From contig NC_046680.1 of NCBI RefSeq assembly GCF_009870125.1, positions 13,287,501 through 13,351,500 of the forward strand: DNA of 64,000 nucleotides, given 5' to 3'. The notes beneath the pieces are model-generated. The model had not been told where the DNA came from, ran no database searches, and was given only the letters and a program-made list of their open reading frames with translations. The DNA is from Drosophila pseudoobscura. Taxonomy: Eukaryota; Arthropoda; Insecta; Diptera; Drosophilidae. Made by a program: the position numbers and the translations under genes. Positions 20,751 through 32,330 of this stretch are shown one piece after another (position 1 is the stretch's first letter; every line of letters starts with the position of its first letter).

Positions 20751-23473
20751 CTGTCTCAACCATTAGCTTGAGTTATCATTTGGTCTGCGTGGCTATATGA
20801 GTGACGCCGCAAGTCGCCCACTTTCATATCGGTGGACAGAGTGTGTATGAGCTAGCGATCATCCTAATTTTGGGCGGCTCGGGGGCTGTGCTATAACCTT
20901 TGAACGGAACGAATCTAAGCTAAAATTTAAATTTTGAATACGATAAGCCGCGCCGTTTGTTTTTAATACTTGGTATCGTTCTGCAAGGTACTCGATAGTA
21001 TATCGATATCGGCCAGGGCTGTCAGCGCTTTTCGAGCAGGCTGCGGGTTATATTTTTGAATTGAAAAAAACCGTTTTTCATGGAATTTTATACCCCAATC
21101 TTTGATTGTTGTTGGATTTTGTAATACAGGAATCGGATACTTTTTTCTTTTACAGTTTTCAAAAGAAATCACTTATCAGTTGTTTTGATAAGCTTATATA
21201 CGACACTATTGTTTTCAATTGCCGTACATCTGGTACAATGTGATTGTTTGATAAATGGATACCATTATCTGGAGACGTATGTACATATATACGCCACTTG
21301 GCATTCTGGCATTGAAACAGACATAATAAATACATATGTATATATAAGCTTGTCATATATTAATTATCGGAACGAATTTTCATTACTGCAAACCGCGATA
21401 GAGATACATATGTCTGATTGGATGACTTCCAAGTAAATCGATCTGAACAACAGACACGACAAGGAAGAGGATAAGGCTAACACAGAAATTCATTTCAAGC
21501 ATCGCTGGAGTCTCATAAATTTCGCGCTATAAATGTCTGCAAATAAAGAATCTACTATATGCCCAAGAATTGTAAAATGCTTAAGCTGAGTGGCGCAGAC
21601 CGGGAGGGAGGGATGAAGCAATTAAGTGAATCGAATGAAATACTTTTGTACGATATACAAATGTATGTATGTATGTATGTATGTACATACATATGCAACG
21701 TCAATTACGACATTGACTTTGAAAAGTGCGCCTTAAGATCTCGGCTCTCCGGCTCTTGTCTGGGGACTCGAGTCTCGGGTTAAGTGGTGTGTCTTGGTGC
21801 ATCAGCAGTAGAGAGCCGGACCGGAAGCGAGTGCCCGGGCAGACTGTTATGTTGCATATCGCGTGGCACATTATCCTACCTAAAACCTGTCCCTACCTGT
21901 CGTCGCCGTCAATTCAAAACTAATTAGCTGGCTAGCGACGGACATTCGCATCCTATATAAGTACATACAGATGTACATATGTATCTATGCGGAAAAGGGA
22001 GATTTATGATATGGCCATTTTGGCAGCCGGACAGACAGATTGTCGAGACGGTACGGTAGCAGATCAGCATTAGTTTTATGGTTTCCCCAGCTATAATTAG
22101 AATCGGTATTGGGGGAAATTCGTCAACCTGGTCGCCGTTGTGGTCGCCTCGGGCGAGCTGATAAGCCGCCGGATTGCTCTAAGTAATAATAAATTCGATT
22201 TTAATGAAATGCTAAAAGTTCATACGGGCTATCAGCTACTGGGCTCGAGCCCTGTTTCAAAATCCAATTAGTTGCGTTTCGGGGATCTGTTTAATGTGGA
22301 ATATGTCACCAGCAAGAAACACCAAACATGTTCCCAGGGGGATGTGATATGTGTGGCCGAAGCACTTAGAGTGGTGCAGATTTCAATGGTATATAAACTT
22401 TAGCAACCCCCTTAAAACGCTGAGCAAAACCTAGGGGGAGGTTCGAACAAAAACAGAAAGCAATAAACGACAGAGGGCACAAAAAACTGCGCAAAAGTCA
22501 AAGAGGCTTTTGTGCTGTCGATCGGCCATATGGAATATTGCATCCCCCGTGGCGATGCTGGCCAAAATAATTACACTACTGAAAGTAAATGGCGCATGCG
22601 CCCCTAAGTAAGCACCGCACCGCATCCTCACCCACCAGGCAGAGAGTACGAAACGGAGACGGCCAGCGAGCGACTGTGACTCGCTGTCTCCCTCTCTTCT
22701 TGCATGCTCAGACCTGAGCGATCATGTCTTGCTGTGCCCACATCGTTCAGATTCATTCGACTCGTCGACGGAAGCAGTCGCGTCAACCGACAGCCGTCAA
22801 ACCGATTGCAAAGAGCGCGTGCGTGCGTGAACCGTTTCACGGACGGAACAGAGGCCCTGGCTTCCAGTAGCTACTCTTCCGTTAGTTTAACAAGATTTTT
22901 GTGGGCCATAACTCTGTGCCGTGCCAAGGGGCAAAAAGCTAAAAATAAGTGCAACCTGTCTCTGTGCCTTTATCGGAAGAAAACTGATAAAAAAAATAAA
23001 AAAATACCAGCAAGTTGGGAGAACACACATTATCTCTACTGTCTATAGGGCAAAACTCGTTTCGAGAAGCTCTTGTGCAAATTGCCAATCAATTATATGT
23101 AAAGAAGGAAAAGGCAGCAAGCAACCAGCAAAGAAAATATACATACATACTATATTGTGTGTACATACGAGTTCGCTTCTAGGGAAAAGTGTCTAAGGGC
23201 ATCTCGCATCCCAAGTGGTTTATCTTGATGTCAAAGCTTATCTCGCTTAGCCTCGAGAGCTCTCAGTGAGGGTGTTCGTTGCGGGAGTGTGTTTTGTGAC
23301 TTTGTGTGTTTGTGCTGTCTTCAGTGAGTGCGAGGGAGAGTCAATACAGCAGCAGCCGAGTGGACCAGACAGACAGTCGTCCAAGAGCGCGCAAAATCAG
23401 ATCATTTAACTGAGATTCCAACCGATATAGGGACGGCTTCCGCTTGATCAATTGTGCGTATCGTATCCCCATT
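20751..23473. other. Intergenic DNA at the 59F/46E junction, with the egr 5' region
   Basis: No coding gene is visible. CGATA-type motifs occur near 20990-21010 (CGATAGTATATCGATATCG), and an ATGT microsatellite that reads into an inverted CATACATA tract lies near 21660-21695. From about 22700 to 23470 the composition changes (GC-richer, with CGT/CAA-rich promoter-like sequence and GTGTGT tracts) and probably holds promoter and 5' UTR of egr. The rearrangement breakpoint relative to D. melanogaster lies somewhere in this stretch. Confidence 0.5.
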
Positions 23474-26400
23474 ATGACAGCTGAGACACTCAAGCCGTTT
23501 ATAACACCAACGAGTGCCGGCGGCGGCTTCCCGGACAAGCAATCGAGCGCCGCAAAAGCCCAGCGTAAGACGCGACAGCTCATCCCAATTGTCTTGGGAG
23601 TAGTTGGTCTGGCCCTGGTCGTTGCCATCCTTAGCTTAACGGTAAGTCTTGAAGGTACAAGAAGTGATTGATTTGTGTTGTGTGAGCAATCGGTAATTAG
23701 TGAGAATTCCCCATAGATATGAGAATTTTGCAATTCACGGGTGTACTAAAAAGCGTAGTTACATATCAATTGATTACCAATTGCAAACGAGAATCAAGTA
23801 CTTTCCAAGATACCGCCTTGAACCACTTTAAACCGGTTCTCATTCCCCCCACATTTCTTGAGAAAGAGTGTTTCAGTAGCTTGACAGTATCTAAAGAAAA
23901 ATATGCAAATTGGACTTCGGCATACTATATGTGTACATACATTTGAATCTATATAGACTCCCACCAAAATCGTTATCTAAGAACGAATATTTAACCTCTG
24001 GCACGCTTCTGCCTTTAAAGATCTTTGTCATTAAGTCTTTGTTTATGCCAATTATACATATATTTATATACATAAATTCACATAAAATGAAAATAAACAG
24101 CAAACAAAAAAACACAGAGTTTATAATGCATGACTGTCAGAGATATGAAGTCACGGTTTAGCTCTGTATAATTTGGCACCCGACTATATTTAGGTTGGTC
24201 GTTGTCGATTTCGTTGTCTGATCATGGCATGTCGTCACCAACAAGTCTTTGGGCCAAATCGCTTCCTAATGATCCAGCCTAATCCAAACAAGCCGCAAGA
24301 CAACAGCCCAGCGGATGCAGATACATACATACGTACTCGAATACATTTATCAGATACTTTTTGTTTGTTATTGTTGTACCGATTTAGTGCGGGGATGATT
24401 CTGCCTCTGTTCTGTTCTGTTCGGCTCGTTTCTCGATAAAATAAATCTCTGTCTTGGCTTCATCTTCCATGGGGATGTTGGTTCATTTTGTATTCGCTGA
24501 TAGCTCGCGGAACTGTTCTACAAAACTGAACAACAAATTTGCAATGCAAAAGATAAAAGACGTACGAGTATTTGGAGTTATACAACTCTGTGTGGGCGCT
24601 GCAGTTTTTAGTTGTGTACAGGCAGACTGCTCCCCTCCCCCGACTACTCGTTGACCCACTCAACTTTGGCTTAAGTGAACGGAAATCGTACAATTGTCAA
24701 TTGGCTTTTGAATGATTGGATTTACTTTGGCTTCGGTTTGACGTGAGCCACAAACTAGGGTTTTCTTCATAAATCTTTGTTAAGATTTTCCAATTCAATT
24801 ATATGCCCCTTCCCACATCCTGACCAGCGACCAGCGACCAGCGACCAACGACTGACCCTCATCAGGGCCCCGTGAAAGTGACAAACTGCAGGCGCTACAA
24901 TCGATCTATAGATAAGCCCTAATGGAAAGTGGTTCACTGGAATCAGCCCTGGGCGCTGGGTCCCAAGCTCGCGAGCGAAACAAGTTTCTTGGGCCGATGT
25001 ACTGTCCATAATTTATACAAGAATTCAGTACAAGTTTTATTTTCATTTTTTATTTTTTGTTTTTTTTTTGTCCATGCCTTATTTGTGTACCGTACAGTGG
25101 CTCAAGTTGAGCCATTCTTTTATTCCATTTCGGATGTCGCAGTCGAAATATGAAAAATACAATTTATACATTCGCGTATACATATGTATGTATGTACGTG
25201 AATGTACTCGTACTTACGTACGTATGTATTCTTCTGTGGCTGCTTCTCGCCCCGAATGTTAATGATCCATTAAAAAGATTATGTGCCTGAGTAGCGATGT
25301 GTCGGTACCTCGACGTTTCTTTATGAAATCTCCCGCTCTCTCTCCCTCTGTCTCTGCCTCTCCATCAGTGGGCCTTTGCCTCTGCCTCTATCTGTTTGTT
25401 CAGTTATTTTCATTTGTTTTTTGTGGGTGTCAAAAGTTCGGCTGTTGGGTGTTATATGATGTGTTTGGCTTTGGCACCGTCTATCGTCCATAATTGAAGC
25501 CCATTCAATTAATTGCAAAAGTGCTAAAGATAACACCAATGTGTTTAATAGATCAGTCCCCTAATACACATTGTATTCTTCTTGTTCTTTCAGATCTGGC
25601 AGTCGTCGCGTCTCACACATCTGGACAAGGAGCTGCAGAGTCTTAAGCGGGTCGTCAGCAGCCTCCAGCAGCGTTTGGGTATATCATATCTGGACGAACT
25701 CGACGATTTCCAAAAGGAGGTGAGTCCATATATAACTTACTTATTCAAGAAGCGATTTCTGCCGATTCTGTGGTAAGCACGCTTTTTTTGAATTGCTTAC
25801 CAAGTCAGAAATTGTGGGCCATAATATTGTTGTTTTCTGTTGACCGATGCCCCGTAATTGGCTGGAAGAAGGCGGTATATTGGACTGGGGATTCTTCATA
25901 GATTCTATATAGAAGCAGTTCCAGAGTAGGGTACAACTTAGTCGAATAGATTCGTCATTTGTTTCATCTCTTTCGAAAGTATGCCTCAGATATACATATG
26001 TGGAAATAGCGTGGCACACACATACTCGTATTTATAGAAATGCCTGCTGAAATTAAAATATATTCTCAAAGAATTTTCCATCTTTTTGCTGTCCCGCTTT
26101 TAATTAATGTTTTACGAATGCCAAAACAAAAAAGAGCCGGTGACGAATAGTGATAGATTATTTGAATATATACGAGTAATGTGAACAAAAAGATCACTCA
26201 ATTAACTATGAGATACATTCGGTGACGATGAAGCGCCAGCCGGTCGGTCACAGTAAATTTATGGGCTAAAAAGCCCACCAGTGACATGGGGCAAAAGCCC
26301 CAATAATTCTCTATCTAAATACGAGAATATGTATAATATTATGTAGATGTATCCGTTCAAGGCAAGGGTTTGCTATTGGTTTTATGTGCTTGCAGCCAAA

Positions 26401-27980
26401 AGTGACGATTGATCTGATCTCATCAAATGGCCTAATGGCCAGAGATCGTTTTAAGATTTATTTATATTTTTATGTTCGGAAATTGGGGTTGGGGTTGGGG
26501 TTGGGGTTGGGCATCTGTGCACGCAATTCTCTAGAGAGTTTTTTTTTGCGTTTTTGCTTTTTTTTTTTTGGTTGCGCGAGGCGCCATCAATTAGAAATGA
26601 TGATGAAAACAGCTTTTGGGTCTGAAAAAAGAACTCCCAAATGAATATGAGATACGTATGTATGTGCCGGGTTAGGGCCAGCTGCAGTCACGTACTTGGC
26701 CAAGTATTCTGACCCCAAATGCTGACCTACTACTCCTTTGCAGTACGAGAATGCGCTCATTGAATATCCCAACAAACTGGACGGCATCCCCGACGATGAC
26801 GACGACGGCGACGGCGATGGGGATGCGGAGGATGGTGATGAGGACATAGATGCAGACGACGAGGACGGCTTTTTCATCGACCATGGGGATGAAGAAGGAG
26901 ACGGGAGTCTCTATGACGAGTACGACGAACCGGAGGAAACCACGCCAGCGCCTAACACGGAGGAACCGGATGGCAACAACAGCGCCTCGTCTGCCTCTAA
27001 CGATGACAACGTCTACGATGATTTTACCAACTACAACGATTCCAAAAAGAAGAAAAATAGGTGAGTAACGACTCAAAGGCTTTGATTTTGAACCATTTTA
27101 TTGACCGGTGTCCAACAGGAGGAAGTCTCGCTCGATTGCCGATGTGCGCAATGAGGTGCAGACAACCCAATCCAACCAAACGGAGCTGAACGAGAAGGCA
27201 TCCACTGAGGCCAAGGAGAGGTAAGTGCTCAGAGTCTAGAGATTGAAACGTTCAGATTTAACCCAGAGGGTTTTCAGCTCATCCTCAGGGCATCACAACC
27301 ATCGCCGCAAGCTGCGTCTACGCACCAGTCGCCAGAGGGTTCTGGTCCGGAAAGGTGTGTATCCGCAAACACAATTGGCAGAGAACTGATTTCAAAAGCA
27401 AAAACCAAAACTCTATTTGCATCTCTGTTAACTTGCAGGTGAATCTCTTATTTCAGCCAAATCCACAGCCAGCTCGGGCTCCCGCACCCCAGCCGCACAC
27501 TTCCATCTGAATCGCAAGGTGCCGCACCACAATGCCCCCATTCAACTGAGTTGTAAGTATCTCAGTAAGGACTCAAAGATCTCTGATGATAATCTCTGAT
27601 TTTCCGTAGCGCACCAGGGAGACATGTACATTGGACATGCCACAGCGGGCAGCGACAACGCGTGGCAGGAGTACTTCAGTATCATCAACGGAGTTCTGAC
27701 GGCCCATCAGCCGGGACTGTACTACGTGTATGCCCAGATCTGTTACAACAACACGCACGATCAGAACGGGTTCATTGTGTTCCACGGCCACAACGCCTTT
27801 CTACAGTGCCTGAACACGGTGCCCACGAACATGCCCCAGAAGATTCACACGTGCCACACCAGTGGACTGATCCAGCTGCGCGAGCAGGAGTCGATTCACC
27901 TGCGGGACATTCATCGCGATCGCAACGTACTGCTGAGGGACTCCAACAATCGCAGCTACTTTGGCATCATCAAATTGTAG
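23474..27980 (+). CDS. egr: Eiger, Drosophila TNF
   Basis: A type II membrane TNF ligand that signals through Wengen and Grindelwald to JNK, triggering cell death and other responses. Exons 23474-23641, 25594-25719, 26744-27060, 27119-27220, 27278-27354, 27439-27552 and 27610-27980 join in frame to 424 residues. After a cytoplasmic segment of about 35 residues comes one membrane span ([20 protein letters not shown]). A short coiled stretch ([19 protein letters not shown]) and a strongly acidic Asp/Glu-rich stalk in exon 3 follow. A basic segment ([19 protein letters not shown]) suits proteolytic release. The C-terminal TNF domain is in exons 6-7, with [27 protein letters not shown]. Exon 6 has two in-frame acceptors 18 bases apart. 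Confidence 0.95.
26485..26511 (+). repeat. G-quadruplex-like GGGGTT repeat in egr intron 2
   Basis: Four and a half copies of GGGGTT in a row, a telomere-like hexamer able in principle to fold as a G-quadruplex on the coding strand. It lies 233 bases before egr exon 3. Confidence 0.8.
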
Positions 27981-29909
27981 GCTCCAATCCCAGCCTCGTG
28001 GCCAGTTTAAGCTTTAGTAGTCCTGTCCCTCCGCTGGACTGGACTGCTCGTGAATACAGTCCATCGCCTGCATGGATCTGATAGTTTATAGATCCTTCTT
28101 AGCCTTAGTTACTCATAATCTCAAGCCGAATCATGCATAACGCAATGAAAGCACAAAGCTGAAAACCACATGAAAATCATATTTATTTTGTATATATTCG
28201 TCAATAAAAATCTAGTTCAACTTGTATCTAATTTGAATAATAATTATAATAATTTGAATTTGGAGCCCTGCATGAAAGGGCAACCGAATTGATTCGGTGA
28301 TCCGATAGAAGCAGCGATTCAGCTTTCTCATACTTAACTTCGAATCGTTTGTCCAAAATGTTTGTGAGGGATTCGAGGTGATTCGAATCTGACTAAAGAC
28401 AGGTCTCGTAATGATCGAACGCATTAAGGCTGTGATTTCATGAATACTGCGGATCCCTGGTCTCTAGCCTGTTTCCCTTTTAAAATTCGATGCAGAAAAT
28501 ATATTAAATTATCCACGCTCATCACAGAGAAAGTGGGTTTGGCCACCACCAGGCACCATGAGCAGCTTGTGGCCCGGGCAGCTCATCAATGGAAAGCATG
28601 GAAACGGGCAGGTACAGGGCGCGCCCACCTTTTTGCCCAAACGCTGGCAATGTACACGTATTGGACATATTGGGCCAGGCCAGATATGGATGGTACAGTT
28701 GGACAAGAAACGACAGCTATGCGACTTGACGTCAAACAGATTGCTGCCGATGCGCTGCAGTGGCGAACGGAGATTCATCTACATATGTACATCCATATCC
28801 ATTCAGGCGTAAGTACATAGCTACTCACATAGCTATTACATATGTAGATGCATCCAATATTTCCCGAAGCGATAATCGGAAATGATTGTCGAAACGAATG
28901 CACACCGAGTGCGAGTCCGACTGCGGGTCCTGGTGCGGGTCCGGGTGCGGGTCTCGGGCGAGTCCGGGTGCGAGTAACAGGTGGTGGTGGAGGATAGCGG
29001 TATCTCGCGTGGGAGAGCAACAGTTCGCCACCACCTCCTGTACATATGTTCAACATGAAAACGTGTACATAATCGAATACCGACGCTACAATCAAATTTT
29101 ATGGACATGCGCAATGGCCAGGCATCGGGAATATGAAGCCCGAAAATGTGGCAGGAAGCTTTTTCCATCCTTCGGCTCACGGCTGCAATTTGGCACTGAT
29201 ACTTACTGATTGCATCAGGTTGTACTTGCATTTCCCCCAGTGAGGTTCTGTTTTCGGAACAGAGTTCAGTGCAGTGTTTGTGCGGTCTGGTTCTGGTTGG
29301 AGAGCAGAGCTTGCTTGCAGGAAGAGTGGAGTGCACGGATGGTAAGTGCTTCAGCTGCAGCTGCAGCTATTAATAGAATGCCGCGACCTTGATTTTGGGA
29401 CCTGCCCGGGCAACTCAACAACAAAAAACAACAGGTGGTAGATATCGCTAGCCACTCCTCGATGATGAAATCAGCCCAAAATCTGTATGTACACCTTATA
29501 CGTGAAAATCAGAAACTTTTGGAACGAAATTAAGCTGTTACATATAAGTTTTAATAAATGAAATCAACGTGAAATCTGTATAAAATTAATTTCTCAATAT
29601 CATGAGTTGTAACGATCATGAGAAATAATATGCAGAAGTCAATACTATTACATAGCTTTCTAGATCATAAAATAAACTTCAATTCTAGTAGAAATAAGAG
29701 ATAGCTAAGACTATAGGCTTTTGATAATCGCTTTTTTGGAAGTAATATACAAATCTGTTCTCCCTTAATTTAGTTCAATAGCCCCTATTCCTATAATATA
29801 CTCCCCAAAGTGTCCCATCGCTTAGTCACATGAGAATTGACTGCAATTATCATACCATGCTAGTATTTCATTTAATAAACAAAAAACGATATATATTGAG
29901 ATGGGTTAT
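27981..29909. other. egr 3' UTR and intergenic DNA
   Basis: The egr 3' UTR probably runs to an AATAAA at 28203-28208. A GC-rich imperfect tandem array (units of the type GTGCGGGTCCGG) fills about 28910-28980. A strong plus-strand donor (GGATG followed by GTAAGT) at about 29341 follows exon-like sequence but I could not link it to a gene. The stretch from about 29450 to 29800 is AT-rich. Short open frames here show no family features. Confidence 0.45.
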
Positions 29910-31247
29910 CTAGTCCTTTTTGCCGCCGGCGATCATTCCTTGAATCTCGTTCAGAGTCTTGCCCTTCGTCTCGGGCACCAGGAACAGAACGAAAATGATG
30001 GCGGCGAAGGAGACGGCGGCAAAGATCCAGAAGCAGGCAGCAGCACCAAATCCGTCCTTGATCAGTGGAAAGGCCAAAGTCACAATGAAGGCGCACATCC
30101 AGTTGGTGGTGCCCGCAATGGCTCCGGCCACGGGCTTGGCATCCTCGGCGAACAGTTCGGCCATCAGCAGCCATGGAACTGGTCCAAATCCAAAGGAGAA
30201 TCCACTGATGAAGACGCAAACAGCAAGCACGGGCAGCCAGCCGACATTTTTTTTCAACAGCCACTGGAAGTAAACGGCCATGATCAAGGTAGTCACGAAC
30301 ATAAGGGCCGCTGAGACGAGCAGCAGAATCTTGCGGCCCACTCTGTCGATAAGCATGATGGAGACAATAGTTGCAATAACCATAACCACCCCGATGATAA
30401 TCGTGGAGATTGCGGGCGAAAATCCAGTTCCGGCATCTGTGAATATCCCAGTGGAGTAGAAGATGATGGCATTGATGCCGGTTACCTGCTGAAACACCAT
30501 CAGCATCATCGAGATGCCCAGACTTTTGAGAGTGTTCTTGCGACAGAGGGCTTGCATTGGCTTGACTTTCTCCTTATTGCCTTCGCTTGCCATTTGATTG
30601 GATTCTGCACTGACGTCGGCATCCTTGCCGCGGAGAAACTTCAGCGACTTCTCCGCTTTGTCGTTCTTTCCTTTCTGTGCCAGATAGACCGGAGACTCCG
30701 GCATCCAAATGAATAGCACAAAGAAGATGATGGGCAAGATACCGCAGAGTATGTTCATCATCTTAACTTTGGCGTAGGCGCCCACGATGAAGCCGTAGAG
30801 TACGCCGTGGACGATCAGCAACTGGAAGAAGCAGCCCATGATTCCGCGCTTGCTCAGCTCGGCGATCTCCGTGTTGTACATGGGAGCCGTGATGCAGAAG
30901 GCTCCGCCACAGAATCCCACTATGAAGCGGCCAATCATCAGCATAAAGGCTTTCTGGGCAAAGATAATCAGCAGCCAGCCGATGAAGAAGGGGGGTGCCA
31001 GGCCCAGCATCGTGATCTTGCGTCCAAAAATGCCAATTAGAACTCCAGCAGGGATGCACGAGGTGGCAGCTCCTAAGGTCAACAGCGATGAGATCCATCC
31101 CCATTCCGCGGAGGAGGGCGTGAACTTGTATGCGCCCCCTCCCCTAACTTCTTTCTCAACAGGTCCTGACCATCCGATGCTGGCGCCCAGGCAGAAGGCA
31201 CCAAAAGCTGCTGCAACACCAGCCAGATACTGCTTCCAGCCGCTCAT
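29910..31247 (-). CDS. MFS sugar porter, tandem copy 1
   Basis: A twelve-span transporter of the sugar porter family, of the insect trehalose/glucose facilitator type (Tret1- and CG6484-like). A single exon encodes 445 residues. Family motifs are all present: GRKITML after span 2, PESPVYL before the central loop, QQVTGINAIIFYS in span 7, DRVGRKILLL after span 8, GFGPVPWLLMAELF in span 10, and PETKGKTLNEIQ after span 12. The N-terminal tail is very short (MSGWKQYLAG), so spans start at once. A near-identical intronless paralog lies 2421 bases to the right on the same strand. Substrate cannot be read from the sequence. The gene and its paralog have no obvious function in common with the neighbouring genes. 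Confidence 0.9.
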   Translation of the reverse strand: MSGWKQYLAGVAAAFGAFCLGASIGWSGPVEKEVRGGGAYKFTPSSAEWGWISSLLTLGAATSCIPAGVLIGIFGRKITMLGLAPPFFIGWLLIIFAQKAFMLMIGRFIVGFCGGAFCITAPMYNTEIAELSKRGIMGCFFQLLIVHGVLYGFIVGAYAKVKMMNILCGILPIIFFVLFIWMPESPVYLAQKGKNDKAEKSLKFLRGKDADVSAESNQMASEGNKEKVKPMQALCRKNTLKSLGISMMLMVFQQVTGINAIIFYSTGIFTDAGTGFSPAISTIIIGVVMVIATIVSIMLIDRVGRKILLLVSAALMFVTTLIMAVYFQWLLKKNVGWLPVLAVCVFISGFSFGFGPVPWLLMAELFAEDAKPVAGAIAGTTNWMCAFIVTLAFPLIKDGFGAAACFWIFAAVSFAAIIFVLFLVPETKGKTLNEIQGMIAGGKKD

Positions 31248-32330
31248 TTTAGGAAAATTTTAGCAATTTCTATATATTTATGTTCGACAAATATGTGTTA
31301 TATGTTATATGTTTAAAAGTGATACTGACAAAAGAATAAGCACAGCCACCTTCAGCTCCAATTTGTTCTGTGAGTTTTTCAATATATTTACAATGTCATG
31401 TAAAAATATAGGCATCCTATGACTATATCCAAGATAATAAATAAAGGGAGTCCGAAATAGAAGCGACAGGCTCATTTAAATATATGTAAATGTAATTATT
31501 TTGCACTTCAAACTTTACCTCTGAAAGATATTAATTATATACACTAAATTTATTATTTTAAATAAAATGAACAAATGGCTAACCATTTGATGCAGTATTG
31601 GATCCGAGAAGAGGAGCAAACTGGTATCTCAATTTCAGCTAATTGCACTTTTCTTGGTGAGCCGCACATATAGTCAGACTCATGTTTGAATTTGGGTGAA
31701 TTTCGAATGCGCGAAATATTCAATACTTGGCTCGTAATGGTCTGCCATTTTGCTTATCTCCGTTCCAGTTTGTTGTTCATTCTTTGTTTCGCTCATCTCG
31801 TACCTCCTGTGATTGAGATTTACGCTATTTAGACATGCTCACACGCACATTTTCGTTATCTAACTTGATTCGTTCATCTGTTCGTCCTGCTCTATTATTT
31901 ACCATATTTCCTACCCACACGCACAAAAAGATCAAATCATACTTGATTAGGTTTATGGTCTGTATGGGATATGAAAAATAGTTAAAAGCCCATTAGCATA
32001 CCTACAAACTATGCAAAACATGTTGTAAAAATCGGTTATACTCTTTGGCAGCAACTGTTACACAAACACCGTGACAGGAGATTTGTAAACACTAGCTACC
32101 TAGGGCCCAAAACATTTGATAATATTTTAATCATATCAATCGTTTGTATGACAGGAATAAAATAATTTTTCCGTTAAGCCTACATGTATGTATGTAGATA
32201 TAGCACCTAATTTTATAGTCCCCAAAGTGCCCCATCGCTTAGCCACATGGGAATCGACATCACTGTTCATACCATGCCAGTAGTTCTATTCATTTAATAA
32301 ACTAATAACGAATACATTGGGATGCTTTCC
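31248..32330. other. Intergenic DNA between the two transporter genes
   Basis: AT-rich, without a credible gene. The first about 25 bases beside the copy-1 start codon (AAAATTTTAG) and the last about 110 bases beside the copy-2 stop (CCCCAAAGTG-CCCATCGCTTAG) match the equivalent flanks of the other copy. They therefore mark the edges of the duplicated unit. Confidence 0.5.

Noticed and set aside
26672-27076. 134-residue minus-strand frame rich in Val and Ile
   Set aside because: It is the complement of the Asp/Glu codons in egr exon 3. GAY and GAR codons read as valine and isoleucine or serine on the other strand.
28440-29392. Several overlapping open frames of 60-166 residues between egr and the transporters
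   Set aside because: They arise from GC-rich tandem repeats and low stop density. None has a start context, splice pattern or family match.
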